DNA of 64,000 nt from Sulfitobacter indolifex (GCF_022788655.1 NZ_CP084953.1:1-64000); one strand, 5' to 3'. Shown: positions 26,793 through 36,505, counted from the stretch's first letter. Numbers and translations: made by a program. Notes: generated by a model not told the origin, from the sequence alone.

Positions 26793-28316
26793 TTAGTCAA
26801 TATCGAAGACGACCCCTTGCGCAAGCGGCAGCTCACGGGAGTAGTTGATGGTGTTGGTGGCACGGCGCATGTACGCACGCCACGCGTCCGAACCGCTTTC
26901 ACGACCGCCGCCGGTCTCCTTTTCGCCGCCGAACGCTCCGCCGATTTCAGCACCCGAGGTACCGATGTTTACGTTGGCAATGCCGCAGTCTGAGCCGCGT
27001 GCCGAGAGGAAAGTCTCCATCTCGCGCAGATCGGTGGTGAAGATCGAGGACGACAAGCCGCCTCCCACATCGTTGTGCAGTTCCAGAACTTCGTCGAAAT
27101 CGCTGTACTTCATGACGTAGAGGATCGGCGCAAAGGTCTCGCGCAGCACCGGGCCTGCCTGCTGCGGCATCTCGACTAGCGCGGGTCGGACGTAATATCC
27201 GGTATCGGGACCGACGTGCTCGCGTTCCCCGCCGTGGACGACACCGCCAAGTTCGGCCGCTTCCTTCAGGGCGACACCCATCGAGTCAAAGGCGTTCTTG
27301 TCGATCAGGGGACCGACCAGCGCCTGGGTCTCAAGCGGGTTGCCTACAGACACAGTGGCATAGGCCTTTTTCAGCGCCGGTACGATCTGATCATAGACGC
27401 TCTCATGCACGAACAGGCGGCGCATGGTGGTACAGCGCTGGCCTGCCGTGCCCATGGCACCGAAGGCGACGGCGCGCAGGGCCATGTCCATATCGGCGGA
27501 AGGGCAGACGATTCCGGCATTGTTGCCGCCCAGTTCGAGGATACATTTGCCGAAACGGGCCGCCACTTTCGGGCCGACGATACGACCCATGCGGGTCGAG
27601 CCGGTGGCGGAGATGAGTGCAACCTTCTGGCTGTCCACCAGCGTAGCACCAACCTCGGGGCCGCCGATTATCACTTGGCTCAGGCCTTCGGGTGCATCGT
27701 CGCCGAACCGGGCGAGAGCGCGTTCGAACACTGCCTGACAAGCCATCGCGGTCAGCGGGGTCTTTTCCGACGGTTTCCAGATCACCGGATCGCCGCAGAC
27801 CAGCGCCAGCGCGGAGTTCCAGCACCAGGGTGCGCAGGGAAAGTTGAACGCGGTGATGATGCCCACCACGCCCAGCGGGTGCCAGGTTTCCATCATGCGG
27901 TGGCCGGGGCGTTCGGTGGCGATGGTCAGACCGTACAGTTGGCGCGACAGGCCAACCGCGAAGTCACAGATGTCGATCATCTCCTGAACTTCGCCCAGAC
28001 CTTCGGACGGCGACTTGCCGGCCTCGATCGACACCATGCGGCCCAGCTCTTCCTTGGAGGCGCGCAGTTCCTCGGAAAAGAGACGCACCAGTTCGCCGCG
28101 GCGGGGGGCGGGGACATTGCGCCAGATGCGGAACGCGTCGTTGGCCCTGGCGATGGCCGCCTCGGCATCCGAGACGCTGTGTTCAGCCAGGGTTGCAACG
28201 ATCTCGCCCGTCACGGGCGAGATCACGGCCATGCCGCCCGACACATCGAGGGAGGCGGTTACACCGCAGGCTTTCATGGTGTCTGCTGTGACTGCAGATA
28301 GGGTTTTTGTGAGCAT
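26793..28316 (-). CDS. amaB: AmaB-like 2-aminoadipate semialdehyde dehydrogenase (ALDH7 family)
   Basis: A 507-residue aldehyde dehydrogenase of the ALDH7/antiquitin type. NAD-binding residues include VGIITAFNFPCAPWCWNSAL and ISATGSTRMGR; the catalytic Glu is in LELGGNNAG and the catalytic Cys in GQRCTTMRR (about residues 300). The C-terminal AFGGEKETGGGRESGSDAW is typical of ALDH7. It should oxidise 2-aminoadipate semialdehyde to 2-aminoadipate. ATG 28316 (MLTKTLSAV) is preferred; longer readings lack similarity. It follows the HglS-like gene by 19 bp. Confidence 0.88.
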   Translation of the reverse strand: MLTKTLSAVTADTMKACGVTASLDVSGGMAVISPVTGEIVATLAEHSVSDAEAAIARANDAFRIWRNVPAPRRGELVRLFSEELRASKEELGRMVSIEAGKSPSEGLGEVQEMIDICDFAVGLSRQLYGLTIATERPGHRMMETWHPLGVVGIITAFNFPCAPWCWNSALALVCGDPVIWKPSEKTPLTAMACQAVFERALARFGDDAPEGLSQVIIGGPEVGATLVDSQKVALISATGSTRMGRIVGPKVAARFGKCILELGGNNAGIVCPSADMDMALRAVAFGAMGTAGQRCTTMRRLFVHESVYDQIVPALKKAYATVSVGNPLETQALVGPLIDKNAFDSMGVALKEAAELGGVVHGGEREHVGPDTGYYVRPALVEMPQQAGPVLRETFAPILYVMKYSDFDEVLELHNDVGGGLSSSIFTTDLREMETFLSARGSDCGIANVNIGTSGAEIGGAFGGEKETGGGRESGSDAWRAYMRRATNTINYSRELPLAQGVVFDID

Positions 28317-28335
28317 CGTAGGTCCTTTCGTTATG

Positions 28336-29739
28336 TCAGGCGTGCGCGCGGCCCAGAACGGAGCGGGCACGGGCGATCGAGGCCGCTTCGGCCTCGGCGT
28401 AGCGTTGGTGCAGTTCGACGACCGGCGCGCCGAGGTCGGCCTCGAAACGGTCGCGGTTCGGATTGGCCACGAATGCGTGGGCTGCGTCGTCACCCAGGTT
28501 GGACTGGAAAATTCCGGCGGCCGAGACCGGCAGGAAGTCTTCATAGATTATGGGGTCGGCGCGCAAAAGGCCCCTAGCGACAAGCTCGGAAGGGGGCAGT
28601 GTCAGGTCCGCATCCGAGGACGCCTTGCCCGTGGCGCTGTAGCGGAAATACCCTAGGCCCTGAGTGCGGATTGTCTCGAAGTCATCCGGAAATTCTTCAA
28701 AGATCCGCGCGAGCGTTTTCATGTACTCGGCGGCATTGGAGCCATCGGCCGCCGGGCGCACGATTTCCCGCGTTTGCGAAAGCAGCTTGTCGTAAAGCGC
28801 CTGGCCTTTGGGCGTCAGTGCGATGCCGCGTTGCTCAATTTCTCCGAACCGCGCGGTGTGGCTGCCGGCAATGGTGATGGTGCCGTCGCTATAGGACACC
28901 GGCTCTTCCAGTGCCTTGAACGATGTTTGGCGCAGAAGGATCGGAACCGCGCGGGACGGCGGGCCCTCGATCACGGCCTTCGGTGCGATGCTCTGTTCCG
29001 GCATGAGGCGCTGCACTGCATCGATATCAAGGGTGCGCGGGGTCAGGTGATTGATGTGTGGACCTTTGAAGGCAACCACGTCGGCGACAAGCCGATGTGC
29101 CGCATGCAGACGTTCGTACAGGGGATAGCTGACATTGGCCTCGGGATGCCAACGGAAGGTCTCCAGCGCCTCGGCCACGAATACCTCTGCCTCTTCGGCC
29201 GTCAGGCCTCCCTGGGTCTCTGCAAGCTTGATCTTTTCGAGACATCCTAGGGTAAATATCTGGCGGGCCGCGAGAACCTCTTGAGCCTCTTCGCGCAGGT
29301 TCGCATCTTCGATCAGATCAAGGCGCAGCAGCGAGGTGAAGACTCGGAAAGGGTTGGCGTTCAGCGCCGCGTCATCCAGCGGGCGGAAGGCCGTCGAATG
29401 AACCGGGACGCCTGCCACGGAAAGGTCGTAGTATCCGACCGGATACATGCCCATGATCGCGAAGAGGCGGCGCATGGTCGCCAGTTCCTGCGCAGTCCCA
29501 AGCCGAATCGCTCCGTGACGTTCCTCGCTGATGCGGTCGAGCTCGCCCAGCTTCTCAAGGCGCACACGATCGGCTGGGTTGGCCTGTAAGGTTGCGTCAT
29601 TCACCTTTCGCACGAGGTCGAGAAGCGTACCGTATGCGGGCACCTCGTCGCGGTAAAGCGCGGACATGGCGCGAGAAAACATTGTTCGGATCGCATTGGG
29701 GTCGAGATGGGACAAGTGCGTCGGGCCTCCGTTGAACAT
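28336..29739 (-). CDS. hglS: HglS-like 2-oxoadipate dioxygenase/decarboxylase (DUF1338)
   Basis: A 467-residue DUF1338 (YdcJ/HglS) protein, the family length. HglS is an iron enzyme converting 2-oxoadipate to D-2-hydroxyglutarate with oxygen and loss of CO2. Candidate metal ligands align by spacing with those known for P. putida HglS: His75 in ERHGAIRLG, His231 in GPHINHLTPR and Glu300 in ARFGEIEQRG, with Arg79 as substrate contact. It is first in a minus-strand operon with the amaB-like gene and closes the lysine route into central metabolism (a D-2-hydroxyglutarate dehydrogenase is not in this window). Confidence 0.88.
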   Translation of the reverse strand: MFNGGPTHLSHLDPNAIRTMFSRAMSALYRDEVPAYGTLLDLVRKVNDATLQANPADRVRLEKLGELDRISEERHGAIRLGTAQELATMRRLFAIMGMYPVGYYDLSVAGVPVHSTAFRPLDDAALNANPFRVFTSLLRLDLIEDANLREEAQEVLAARQIFTLGCLEKIKLAETQGGLTAEEAEVFVAEALETFRWHPEANVSYPLYERLHAAHRLVADVVAFKGPHINHLTPRTLDIDAVQRLMPEQSIAPKAVIEGPPSRAVPILLRQTSFKALEEPVSYSDGTITIAGSHTARFGEIEQRGIALTPKGQALYDKLLSQTREIVRPAADGSNAAEYMKTLARIFEEFPDDFETIRTQGLGYFRYSATGKASSDADLTLPPSELVARGLLRADPIIYEDFLPVSAAGIFQSNLGDDAAHAFVANPNRDRFEADLGAPVVELHQRYAEAEAASIARARSVLGRAHA

Positions 29740-30202
29740 CGAGCCACGGATCGACTATCACCTCTTCCCGCCACACCCCAATGATGGTTCGGACTGGTTC
29801 CATTCCCATTCGGAATGGGCTCTCTGGCGCAGCGCGTGAGTTGCATGAACTGCGTCACGAGGCCCGAACGTTTGGCGGCGGGAAGCGAGAGCCAGTCGTC
29901 CTCTGCCGCCAAACTATAGCCTCCTGCACTCACGGGGCCGCCGCATCCCTTGTCCGTGACCGGATCATTAAGACGTCGGCGGTCATCAAGCTACTTACCG
30001 CGCCGCAAGTGTGTCGAGAAGGCGCGCTGCGACAGCGGGTGACGAGGCCGGCAACTTCGGAATTGTTGTATCGGGTGACCCGGAATTGGGTCATGTTGTC
30101 AGGCGTGGAGTCGTCATTCAGCAATATGACGCCCAAAAGTAGACCGGGTTACCAAGTCTATGATCGGAAAACGCATCCTTCTCCTGCGCACCGGCTTTCC
30201 GG
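29740..30202. other. Upstream region of hglS with a palindrome
   Basis: A 463-bp region with no convincing gene. The palindrome CCCATTC-G-GAATGGG at 29805-29819 lies 66-80 bp upstream of the hglS start and is a candidate operator. The far part (about 29930-30200) is unassigned sequence next to a dead tetR gene. Confidence 0.45.
29805..29819. promoter_or_regulatory. 15-bp palindrome upstream of hglS
   Basis: CCCATTC and GAATGGG flank a single G, giving a perfect 7+1+7 dyad. Its position in the promoter region of the hglS-amaB operon suggests a binding site for a regulator such as the nearby LysR protein. This is inference only. Confidence 0.4.
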
Positions 30203-30560
30203 TCAAAGGAGCTGGCGTTTGGTTACCTCCATCGCGGTCTGCAAAGGTGTGTCGCCCTTGGTGACCTTTGCCATCAAGCTGGCCCCAAGCCACATCTGGT
30301 ATTGCTGCGTGGCAAGTGGGCTCGGGTCGTCCGATATCCGAAGCGAACCATCTGCGATACCGGCCTCGATGGCCTCGGCCAGACGGGCCGTGACCTGCGC
30401 GGTTCCATCCAGAAGGATGGTGCGCATTTCCTCCGACAGATCGGACACCTCGGCGGCAAGCTTGACGACGAGGCATTTGTTTTGCGGATCGTCCGCCGCC
30501 TAGATGGCCAGCCATTTCGACCAGTATGTCATGAGACGCTCTGGCCCTGACTGGTCCTCT
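30203..30560 (-). pseudogene. TetR-family regulator, C-terminal remnant
   Basis: The minus-strand frame reads RLMTYWSKWLAI, a TAG at 30500-30502, then AADDPQNKCLVVKLAAEVSDL and a normal TetR ligand-domain tail ending QYQMWLGASLMAKVTKGDTP. The N-terminal helix-turn-helix is missing. It resembles the AcuR-like group of TetR proteins. With no DNA-binding domain and an internal stop it is a remnant. Confidence 0.75.
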
Positions 30561-30684
30561 CTGCAAAGATGTCGTCCATGTCTGCAGATAGGCTTCGAAG
30601 TACCGTTATCGTGAAACTAACCGAAAGGGATAAGGAACACTTGCTGCGGCATTCTTGTTTTACCTTCAAAGGAGGATTCAGATC

Positions 30685-30897
30685 ATGCCAAAATTCAAAC
30701 AAGGCGATCACGTCAGTTGGAACTCGGAGGCTGGGCGGGTCAGCGGCAAAATAACAAAAGTCCATGAGGCAGACTTCGACTACAAAGGGCATCGTCGTCG
30801 CGCATCCAAAGATGAGCCGCAATATGAGATCGAAAGCGACAAGACTGACCACATCGCTGCTCATAAGGAAGATACGCTCACCAAGCTGAAATCATGA
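30685..30897 (+). CDS. DUF2945 (Tudor-like) small protein
   Basis: A 70-residue basic protein beginning MPKFKQGDHVSWNSEAGRVS with the DUF2945 pattern (QGDxVxWN...G, then GKITKVHEADFDYKGHRRRA and a C-terminal AAHKEDTLTKL). The family is predicted to fold as a small Tudor/SH3-like barrel; its function is not established. AGGAGG at 30670-30675 supports ATG 30685. Its stop overlaps the following DUF488 gene by 4 bp. Confidence 0.88.
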   Translation: MPKFKQGDHVSWNSEAGRVSGKITKVHEADFDYKGHRRRASKDEPQYEIESDKTDHIAAHKEDTLTKLKS

Positions 30898-31439
30898 CCT
30901 TTCGATTTCACTCTATTGGCCATTCCACTCGAACACCGGAAGAGGTGATCGACATGTTGCAGTTTGCCGGGGTCCAGCTTTTGATCGATGTGCGATCTTT
31001 CCCGAAGTCCCGCAGATATCCTGCTTTCAACGATGACCAATTCCCCCAAACCCTCGCCCCATATCAGATTGGCTACCAGCATATGCTGGCGCTCGGCGGT
31101 CGGCGCCCAAAACAGAAAGAAGTGGACGACGATTTGAACGCCAACTGGCGTGTCCGCAGTTTCCAAAACTACGCGGATTATGCCTTAGGGGACGCGTTCC
31201 AGACAGCCTTCGCAGAGTTAATCGATCTGGGGCGAACCAAGATCGTCGCAATGATGTGCTCTGAGGCAGTCTGGTGGCGCTGTCACCGGCGGATCATCAC
31301 GGATTATTTGCTGCTGCATGGTCATTCTGTCGGGCACATCATGTCAGCAAAGAAAATCACCAAGGCGACACCGTCAGAAGCGGCCGAGCTTCGTCCAGAC
31401 GGCACCGTGATCTATCCTCCGCTGAATGTTTCAGACTGA
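30894..31439 (+). CDS. DUF488 family protein
   Basis: A 181-residue DUF488 protein. Family hallmarks are the N-terminal SIGHSTRTPEEVIDML, LIDVRSFPKSRRYPAF, and MMCSEAVWWRCHRRIITDYL with the conserved Cys, His and Arg residues. The biochemical role is unknown. It is coupled to the DUF2945 gene (ATGA overlap), a pairing that hints at a shared stress or nucleic-acid role. Confidence 0.9.
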   Translation: MTFRFHSIGHSTRTPEEVIDMLQFAGVQLLIDVRSFPKSRRYPAFNDDQFPQTLAPYQIGYQHMLALGGRRPKQKEVDDDLNANWRVRSFQNYADYALGDAFQTAFAELIDLGRTKIVAMMCSEAVWWRCHRRIITDYLLLHGHSVGHIMSAKKITKATPSEAAELRPDGTVIYPPLNVSD

Positions 31440-31818
31440 ATTTAGAGGCCATTCTGCATGCGGTTTTCAGACAGCCTCAATCGTACGGAATTTTTTGCGA
31501 GAATTTTGATCGGTAGAAAAATATTGATATATCCCGGCGTGACTTAAAAATAGTGAAAGCATCTATTTGGTGGAACTTGCCACAAGAGTTGGCTGAGCAC
31601 ATTAAAGATCATTCGAGAAATTGCGGACGCACCGTAGACTTTCGTGAAGTTGCTTTGAGATTTCTGCCCCACGGCCAACGGATACACGCGGTTCCAGTAT
31701 AGCATGGCAGTAATGGCTCATATGCATAGGCTGCAGTCTCTGTACTAGATTGAAAAGACAAGCTTGGGCGTGCCGGTTACGGTGGATTGGGGCTTTGTTG
31801 CGAGCTATGCTCTGCTTC
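31440..31818. other. Gene-free region after the DUF488 gene
   Basis: About 380 bp, AT-rich near 31500-31560, between two convergent genes. Nothing recognisable was found: no repeat, no strong terminator stem and no small gene with a ribosome-binding site. Confidence 0.4.
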
Positions 31819-32937
31819 TTACCAGCCGTTAAAACGCGGCCAAACGTCAAGCGGACCGCCGTCTTGCCGCACTAGATGGTAGCGGTCGTGCTGGGCGGCG
31901 GTGGCACAGGCGTGGTTGGGCAGGATTCGCAGGCGGGTGCCGACGGGAAGGTCCAGCGGCGTCGGGTTTGCGCCCTCGCGCTGCGCGATGATCCCGTGTT
32001 CCTGATTGGCGCTGACGACGATATAGTCGGTCAGGATTTGACCAGTCTCGTCGCACACCAGGCCGTAGCCTTGGTCCACGTCCTGCGCCGCCGTGCCCCG
32101 GTCGCGGGACATTGCCATCCAGCCTGCGTCGATCATGGTCCACCCCTTTGCGGGTTGGTGGCCGATGACCGTGGTCAGCACGCTTAGGGCAATGTCATCT
32201 TGGGTGCAGACGTCGATCCCGGCCATGACCAGATCAAAGAACATATAAACGCCGGCGCGCAGTTCTGTCACGCCTGTCAGGTCGCGCGCGGCATGGGCGG
32301 TGGGGGTCGAACCTATGCTGACCACGGGGCAGGAGAGGCCCGCGCCGCGCAGGTTTTCGGCGGCGGTGACAGCGGCTTTGCGCTCCTGTTCGGCAAAGTC
32401 TGCATGGGCGGCAGCGCCCCGGACCGTATAGCTTTCGCCCGCATGGGTCATGACACCGCGCAGACATTCCGCATCATGCAAAATACGCCCGACTTGCAGG
32501 AGCGCGGGGTCTTCGGCTCGCAAGCCGCCCCGGTGACCATCGCTGTCAATCTCGATCATCGCGGGGACGGAGGCCTCTGCTGCGGCCTGTGCCTGTGCTT
32601 CGTTGTCGAGGATCACCACAAGATCGCAGCCCTTTTCGCGCAGGGCCTGTATGCGTTTCAGCTTTTGCGGCGCGATCCCCACGGCATAGAGGATATCACT
32701 GTGGCCTGCGGCAAAGAATACCTCGGCCTCGGCCAAGGTTGAGACGGTGATGGGCCCCGGTGTTCCGCCGGCCAAGCGGCGGGCGACGTCAATAGATTTA
32801 GCGGTTTTTAGATGCGGGCGCAGGGCCACGCCCAAGGCATCCGCGTGGCTGGCGAGCCGCGAAATATTGCGCTCCATACGCGCTTCGTCGAGCAGGAGAG
32901 CTGGGGTGTCGGGCAGGGCGGCGGTTGGGTCGGTCAT
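31819..32937 (-). CDS. D-threonine aldolase / DSD1-like PLP enzyme
   Basis: A 372-residue alanine-racemase-fold (fold type III) enzyme. The PLP lysine lies in LRPHLKTAKS (about residue 44), and the C-terminal metal-binding pattern PNHACATA is typical of metal-activated D-threonine aldolases, D-serine dehydratases and 3-hydroxyaspartate aldolases. It should cleave or dehydrate a D-3-hydroxyamino acid. ATG 32937 (MTDPTAALPDTP) is chosen since the upstream extension has no family match. No bhc-type partners lie nearby. A dadA gene 2.3 kb away also points to D-amino-acid metabolism. Confidence 0.86.
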   Translation of the reverse strand: MTDPTAALPDTPALLLDEARMERNISRLASHADALGVALRPHLKTAKSIDVARRLAGGTPGPITVSTLAEAEVFFAAGHSDILYAVGIAPQKLKRIQALREKGCDLVVILDNEAQAQAAAEASVPAMIEIDSDGHRGGLRAEDPALLQVGRILHDAECLRGVMTHAGESYTVRGAAAHADFAEQERKAAVTAAENLRGAGLSCPVVSIGSTPTAHAARDLTGVTELRAGVYMFFDLVMAGIDVCTQDDIALSVLTTVIGHQPAKGWTMIDAGWMAMSRDRGTAAQDVDQGYGLVCDETGQILTDYIVVSANQEHGIIAQREGANPTPLDLPVGTRLRILPNHACATAAQHDRYHLVRQDGGPLDVWPRFNGW

Positions 32938-33136
32938 CGGACAGTCCTTTCGCGGTTTACAGGGGCTTATCATCGAAAACCGGAAGACGATATATGCAAA
33001 CACATGCGCTTGGCTTCCGGGCTGCCGTTGCCCCTTGCCATGCGCCCAGTTATGCGCCCGTCGCATCTCGGCAAGACCGTTGCGGCCCTGCTCATTTGCC
33101 TGTTCGTCCCCATCTATTGAGAAGATTGGACAGATC

Positions 33137-33589
33137 ATGCAGGCAACAGGCCCACACCCCCTTATCTTCACACTTCCCAAGTTGCGCGAGACGCTTTTGT
33201 GGCACTACCGCCGCCTGAGTGAGACATCTCGCAGACTGCGCTTTATGGGCAAGGTCAAGGAAAATGTGCTGGCGAAAACGGCCAATACCTCTTCGCCGGA
33301 TGTTACCTTTGGCGTTGAGAGCGACGGCGCGTATCGGGGTATTCTGGAGCTCTATATCATCGACGCCGAACGGGCTGAGATTGGTCTGTCTGTCGAGGAC
33401 GCCTACCAAGGGCGCGGCATTGGACGTGCGCTGTTCCGCCGGGGGGTGGCAGAGGCGCGTGCCAGACGGTTGGAGACCGTTGATGTGCATTTTCTGCAGT
33501 CCAACCAAGCGATCCGGAAGCTTTGTCTTGAGGTGGGCGGCGACATTCGCGCGAACGGATCAGAGTGTATGTCGACCATCCAACTCTGA
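33137..33589 (+). CDS. GNAT-family N-acetyltransferase
   Basis: A 150-residue acetyltransferase. The acetyl-CoA loop is in EDAYQGRGIGRALFRRGVAE (about residues 93-112) with the Q/RxxGxG pattern, preceded by the strand AEIGLSV and followed by VDVHFLQSNQAIRKL. The acceptor substrate is unknown. The start ATG 33137 follows an AGA-rich leader. Longer readings upstream overlap the divergent aldolase gene and are not supported. Confidence 0.87.
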   Translation: MQATGPHPLIFTLPKLRETLLWHYRRLSETSRRLRFMGKVKENVLAKTANTSSPDVTFGVESDGAYRGILELYIIDAERAEIGLSVEDAYQGRGIGRALFRRGVAEARARRLETVDVHFLQSNQAIRKLCLEVGGDIRANGSECMSTIQL

Positions 33590-33664
33590 TACGCGCCTCT
33601 GAGCGGCTGGACGCCTTGCATTAGACATGCGAGTTTACCCTCCAGCAGACTAGAGGGCGTTGAA

Positions 33665-35209
33665 ATGATTGCGGCAGTTGCAAAATTTCTTGCCGGGCTT
33701 GTCGTAACCCTCGGCGTTTTGATCCTGATCGCCCGACTGGTTTTTTCACTGCCCGAGATTGAGAACCGTCAGGATACCTAGGCCCTCCCCCCAACGACGG
33801 AAGGGGCGCTGGCGGCGGCGTTGTCATCTCAAGAAAAAACGCATGGGGGGCAAACGGGTGTCGCGCCTTTGCAAAAGGGGGCGGATGCTTTTGCGGCGCG
33901 TATCCTTTTGGCCGATGCGGCAATGTCCTCCATCGATGCGCAATATTACATTTGGCATGATGGTCTAACCGGCACGCTCTTGCTTGGCGCCTTGCGCCGC
34001 GCGGCGGATCGAGGCGTGCGGGTGAGGCTTTTGTTGGATGACAACGGGACAACGGGATTGGACCCGGAGCTTGCCGCGCTCGACGCCCATCCGATGATCG
34101 AGGTGCGTCTGTGGAACCCGTTTAACCTGCGCCGGCTCAAGATGCTGTCCTATGGCTTCGACTTTTTCCGCCTTAACCGTCGTATGCACAATAAATCCCT
34201 TACCGTGGACGGCCATGTAACGATCCTCGGCGGGCGCAATATCGGGGATGAGTATTTCGCCACCGGCCCGACCGCGCTTTATGTCGATCTGGACGTTCTG
34301 GCCGTGGGGCAGGTGGTGGCTGATGTGTCAGCAGACTTTGACCGCTACTGGCGTGCGGGGGCGGTTCATCCTGCGGGGGCGATTGTTGGTGCGCCGCGGG
34401 AGGGTGATCCGCTTGCCGCGCGTCTGGCAGGGCTGGAGACGAACCCGCAGCTTGGTGAGTACAGGCAGATTTTGCAAAGCTCGGACATTGTGAATTCCCT
34501 CGCAGCGGGGGAGTTTGGCGTTGAATGGACCACGGCACAGTTGGTCAGCGACGATCCGATCAAAGGCGAGGGCGCGGTGGCTCGGGAAGACTTGCTGGCC
34601 TCGCGGCTGGCGGATGCGGTCGGAGAGATTGAGACCCGCTTTGACGGCGTTTCGCCCTATTTCGTACCCGGCAAGGCCGGGGTTGAGGCGTTCGCGCAGC
34701 TGGCGGCACGCGGGGTGCAGGTGCGGATGCTAACCAATTCGCTCGACGCGACTGATGTGCTGCCAGTTCACGCGGGCTATGCGAAACGGCGCAAGGATAT
34801 GCTGCGCAGCGGCGTGCGGCTTTACGAATTGCGCCAGCAAGCCGCGGTGGGTGCGCCGACCGACCGGCTCGGTCCTTTCGGCACGTCGGGCGCGAGCCTT
34901 CATGCCAAGACCTTTGCCGTGGACGGCGCCCGAATTTTCGTGGGCTCGTTTAACTTTGATCCGCGATCAACGACTTTGAACACGGAGATGGGTCTGTTGA
35001 TCGACAGTGACAGTATGGCGCAGGGGCTACATGGCGCCTTTGACGCGGACCTGCGCGGGCTGGCATGGCGGGTGGAGTTGGACGAAGAGGCCCTGATCTG
35101 GAGAGACCCGCAAACAGAGGCTGTAACCACAGAGGAACCGGGAAAGAGCCTGCTGAGACGGCTGGCGTTGACGATCGTCGGTTGGTTGCCGGTTGAGTGG
35201 TTGCTGTAG
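33665..35209 (+). pseudogene. Phospholipase D / cardiolipin-synthase-like protein with an amber stop
   Basis: From ATG 33665 the frame reads a membrane anchor (FLAGLVVTLGVLILIARLVF), then PEIENRQDT and TAG at 33779-33781, and continues in the same frame as a full PLD-type protein to 35209. Both catalytic HKD motifs are intact: HNKSLTVDG and HAKTFAVDG, each followed by a GG/GS-N pattern. Such proteins transfer phosphatidyl groups in the membrane. The only defect is the amber codon between anchor and catalytic part. A soluble form could start at TTG 33821 or a downstream codon, so loss of function is likely but not certain. Confidence 0.8.
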
Positions 35210-35245
35210 CCGTTCTGTTTGCGGGAAATTAGGATGGCCTCTGGA

Positions 35246-36505
35246 TCAGCGAGAATACCGCGCGGCTGTCAGCCCCTCCATGAAAATTTCCGGCTGCTTT
35301 CCCAAGACCAGATCGGCCACCGCGCGGCCTGAGCCGCAGGCCATCGTCCAACCCAGCGTTCCGTGGCCGGTGTTGAGAAACAGGTTGTCATATTGGGTGG
35401 CTCCAAGAACCGGTGTGCCGTCCGGGGTCATGGGGCGCAGGCCCGTCCAGCCTTCGGCTTTGGAAATGTCGCCGCCCTGCGGGAAAAGATCGCCGATGAC
35501 GTGTTTGACCGTATCGACCGCATGAGGCCCGAGCCGGTTGGAATAGCCTGCGATTTCAGCCTGGCCTGCCACGCGAATGCGGTCTCCCAGCCGGGTGATC
35601 GCGACCTTATGGGTCTCATCCATGACCGTCGATTGCGGGGCGTATTCATCGTTCGTCACTGGCAAGGTGACCGAGTACCCTTTGACCGGGTACACTGGCA
35701 ATTTGATCCCGATGGGATTGAGCACGCGCACCGCATAGCTGCCCATGGCGCAAACATAGGCATCGCCGGTAATGCGTTCACCAATCTCGGTATCGATGCC
35801 AGCAATGCGGCCATTTTCAACGGCGACAGAGCTGATAACTTGGCCATAGTGAAAGACTACGCCCATTTCGACGCATTTTTTGGTCAGCCCTACGGTGAAC
35901 ATCCGGCAATCGCCGGTTCGGTCGGCCGTTAGCCGCAAACCGCCAACAAATTTATGCCGGACCTCGGCCAAAGCGGGTTCGGCGCCGATACAGCTATTGC
36001 GGTCCAAGACATCGTAGGGCGACCCATATTCGGCCAGAATATCCTGATCCGCTTGTGACGCCGCCATCTGTTTGGCGGTTCGGAACAGCTGCAAAGTGCC
36101 TTGTTCGCGCCCATCATAGGCAATGCCGGTCTCGGCGATCAATTCAGGCATGACATCGCGCGAATAGCTTGAAACGCGGACCATGCGGCCCTTGTTGATG
36201 CGGTAGCTTTCTTCGTTGCAGTTGCTGACCATACGCGCGCACCAAGCCCACATTGTCGGGCTGATCAGCGGCCAGATGAACAGGGGCCGCCGCTTCATGA
36301 ACATCCATTTGACCGCTTTCATCGGGATGCCCGGTGCCGCCCAGGGGGAGGTCATGCCATAGCTGAGCTGGCCCGCATTGGCATAGCTGGTTTCCTGTCC
36401 TGGCCCGGACTGCCGGTCGATCACCACGACCTCCGCGCCTTGTTTTGCCAGATAATACGCGGTGGTAACGCCAATGACGCCCGCACCCATGACAACGACT
36501 TTCAT
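35246..36505 (-). CDS. dadA: D-amino acid dehydrogenase DadA
   Basis: A 419-residue FAD enzyme matching the small subunit of D-amino acid dehydrogenase: VVVMGAGVIGVTTAYYLAKQ at the N-terminus, ETSYANAGQLSYGMTSPWAA (typical DadA active-site-side loop), and GLRPMTPDGTPVLG near the end. It oxidises D-amino acids, often D-alanine, to oxoacids and passes electrons to the respiratory chain at the inner membrane. No alanine racemase (dadX) follows. It converges on the PLD gene. Confidence 0.93.
   Translation of the reverse strand: MKVVVMGAGVIGVTTAYYLAKQGAEVVVIDRQSGPGQETSYANAGQLSYGMTSPWAAPGIPMKAVKWMFMKRRPLFIWPLISPTMWAWCARMVSNCNEESYRINKGRMVRVSSYSRDVMPELIAETGIAYDGREQGTLQLFRTAKQMAASQADQDILAEYGSPYDVLDRNSCIGAEPALAEVRHKFVGGLRLTADRTGDCRMFTVGLTKKCVEMGVVFHYGQVISSVAVENGRIAGIDTEIGERITGDAYVCAMGSYAVRVLNPIGIKLPVYPVKGYSVTLPVTNDEYAPQSTVMDETHKVAITRLGDRIRVAGQAEIAGYSNRLGPHAVDTVKHVIGDLFPQGGDISKAEGWTGLRPMTPDGTPVLGATQYDNLFLNTGHGTLGWTMACGSGRAVADLVLGKQPEIFMEGLTAARYSR

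Noticed and set aside
27216..28301. 361-codon open frame on the plus strand
   Set aside because: It is antisense to the well-conserved AmaB-like dehydrogenase and reads as His/Ala/Gly-rich shadow sequence of high-GC DNA.
29781..30503. 240-codon plus-strand frame opposite the TetR remnant
   Set aside because: The minus strand carries TetR similarity; the plus frame is low-complexity and lacks a start site signal.
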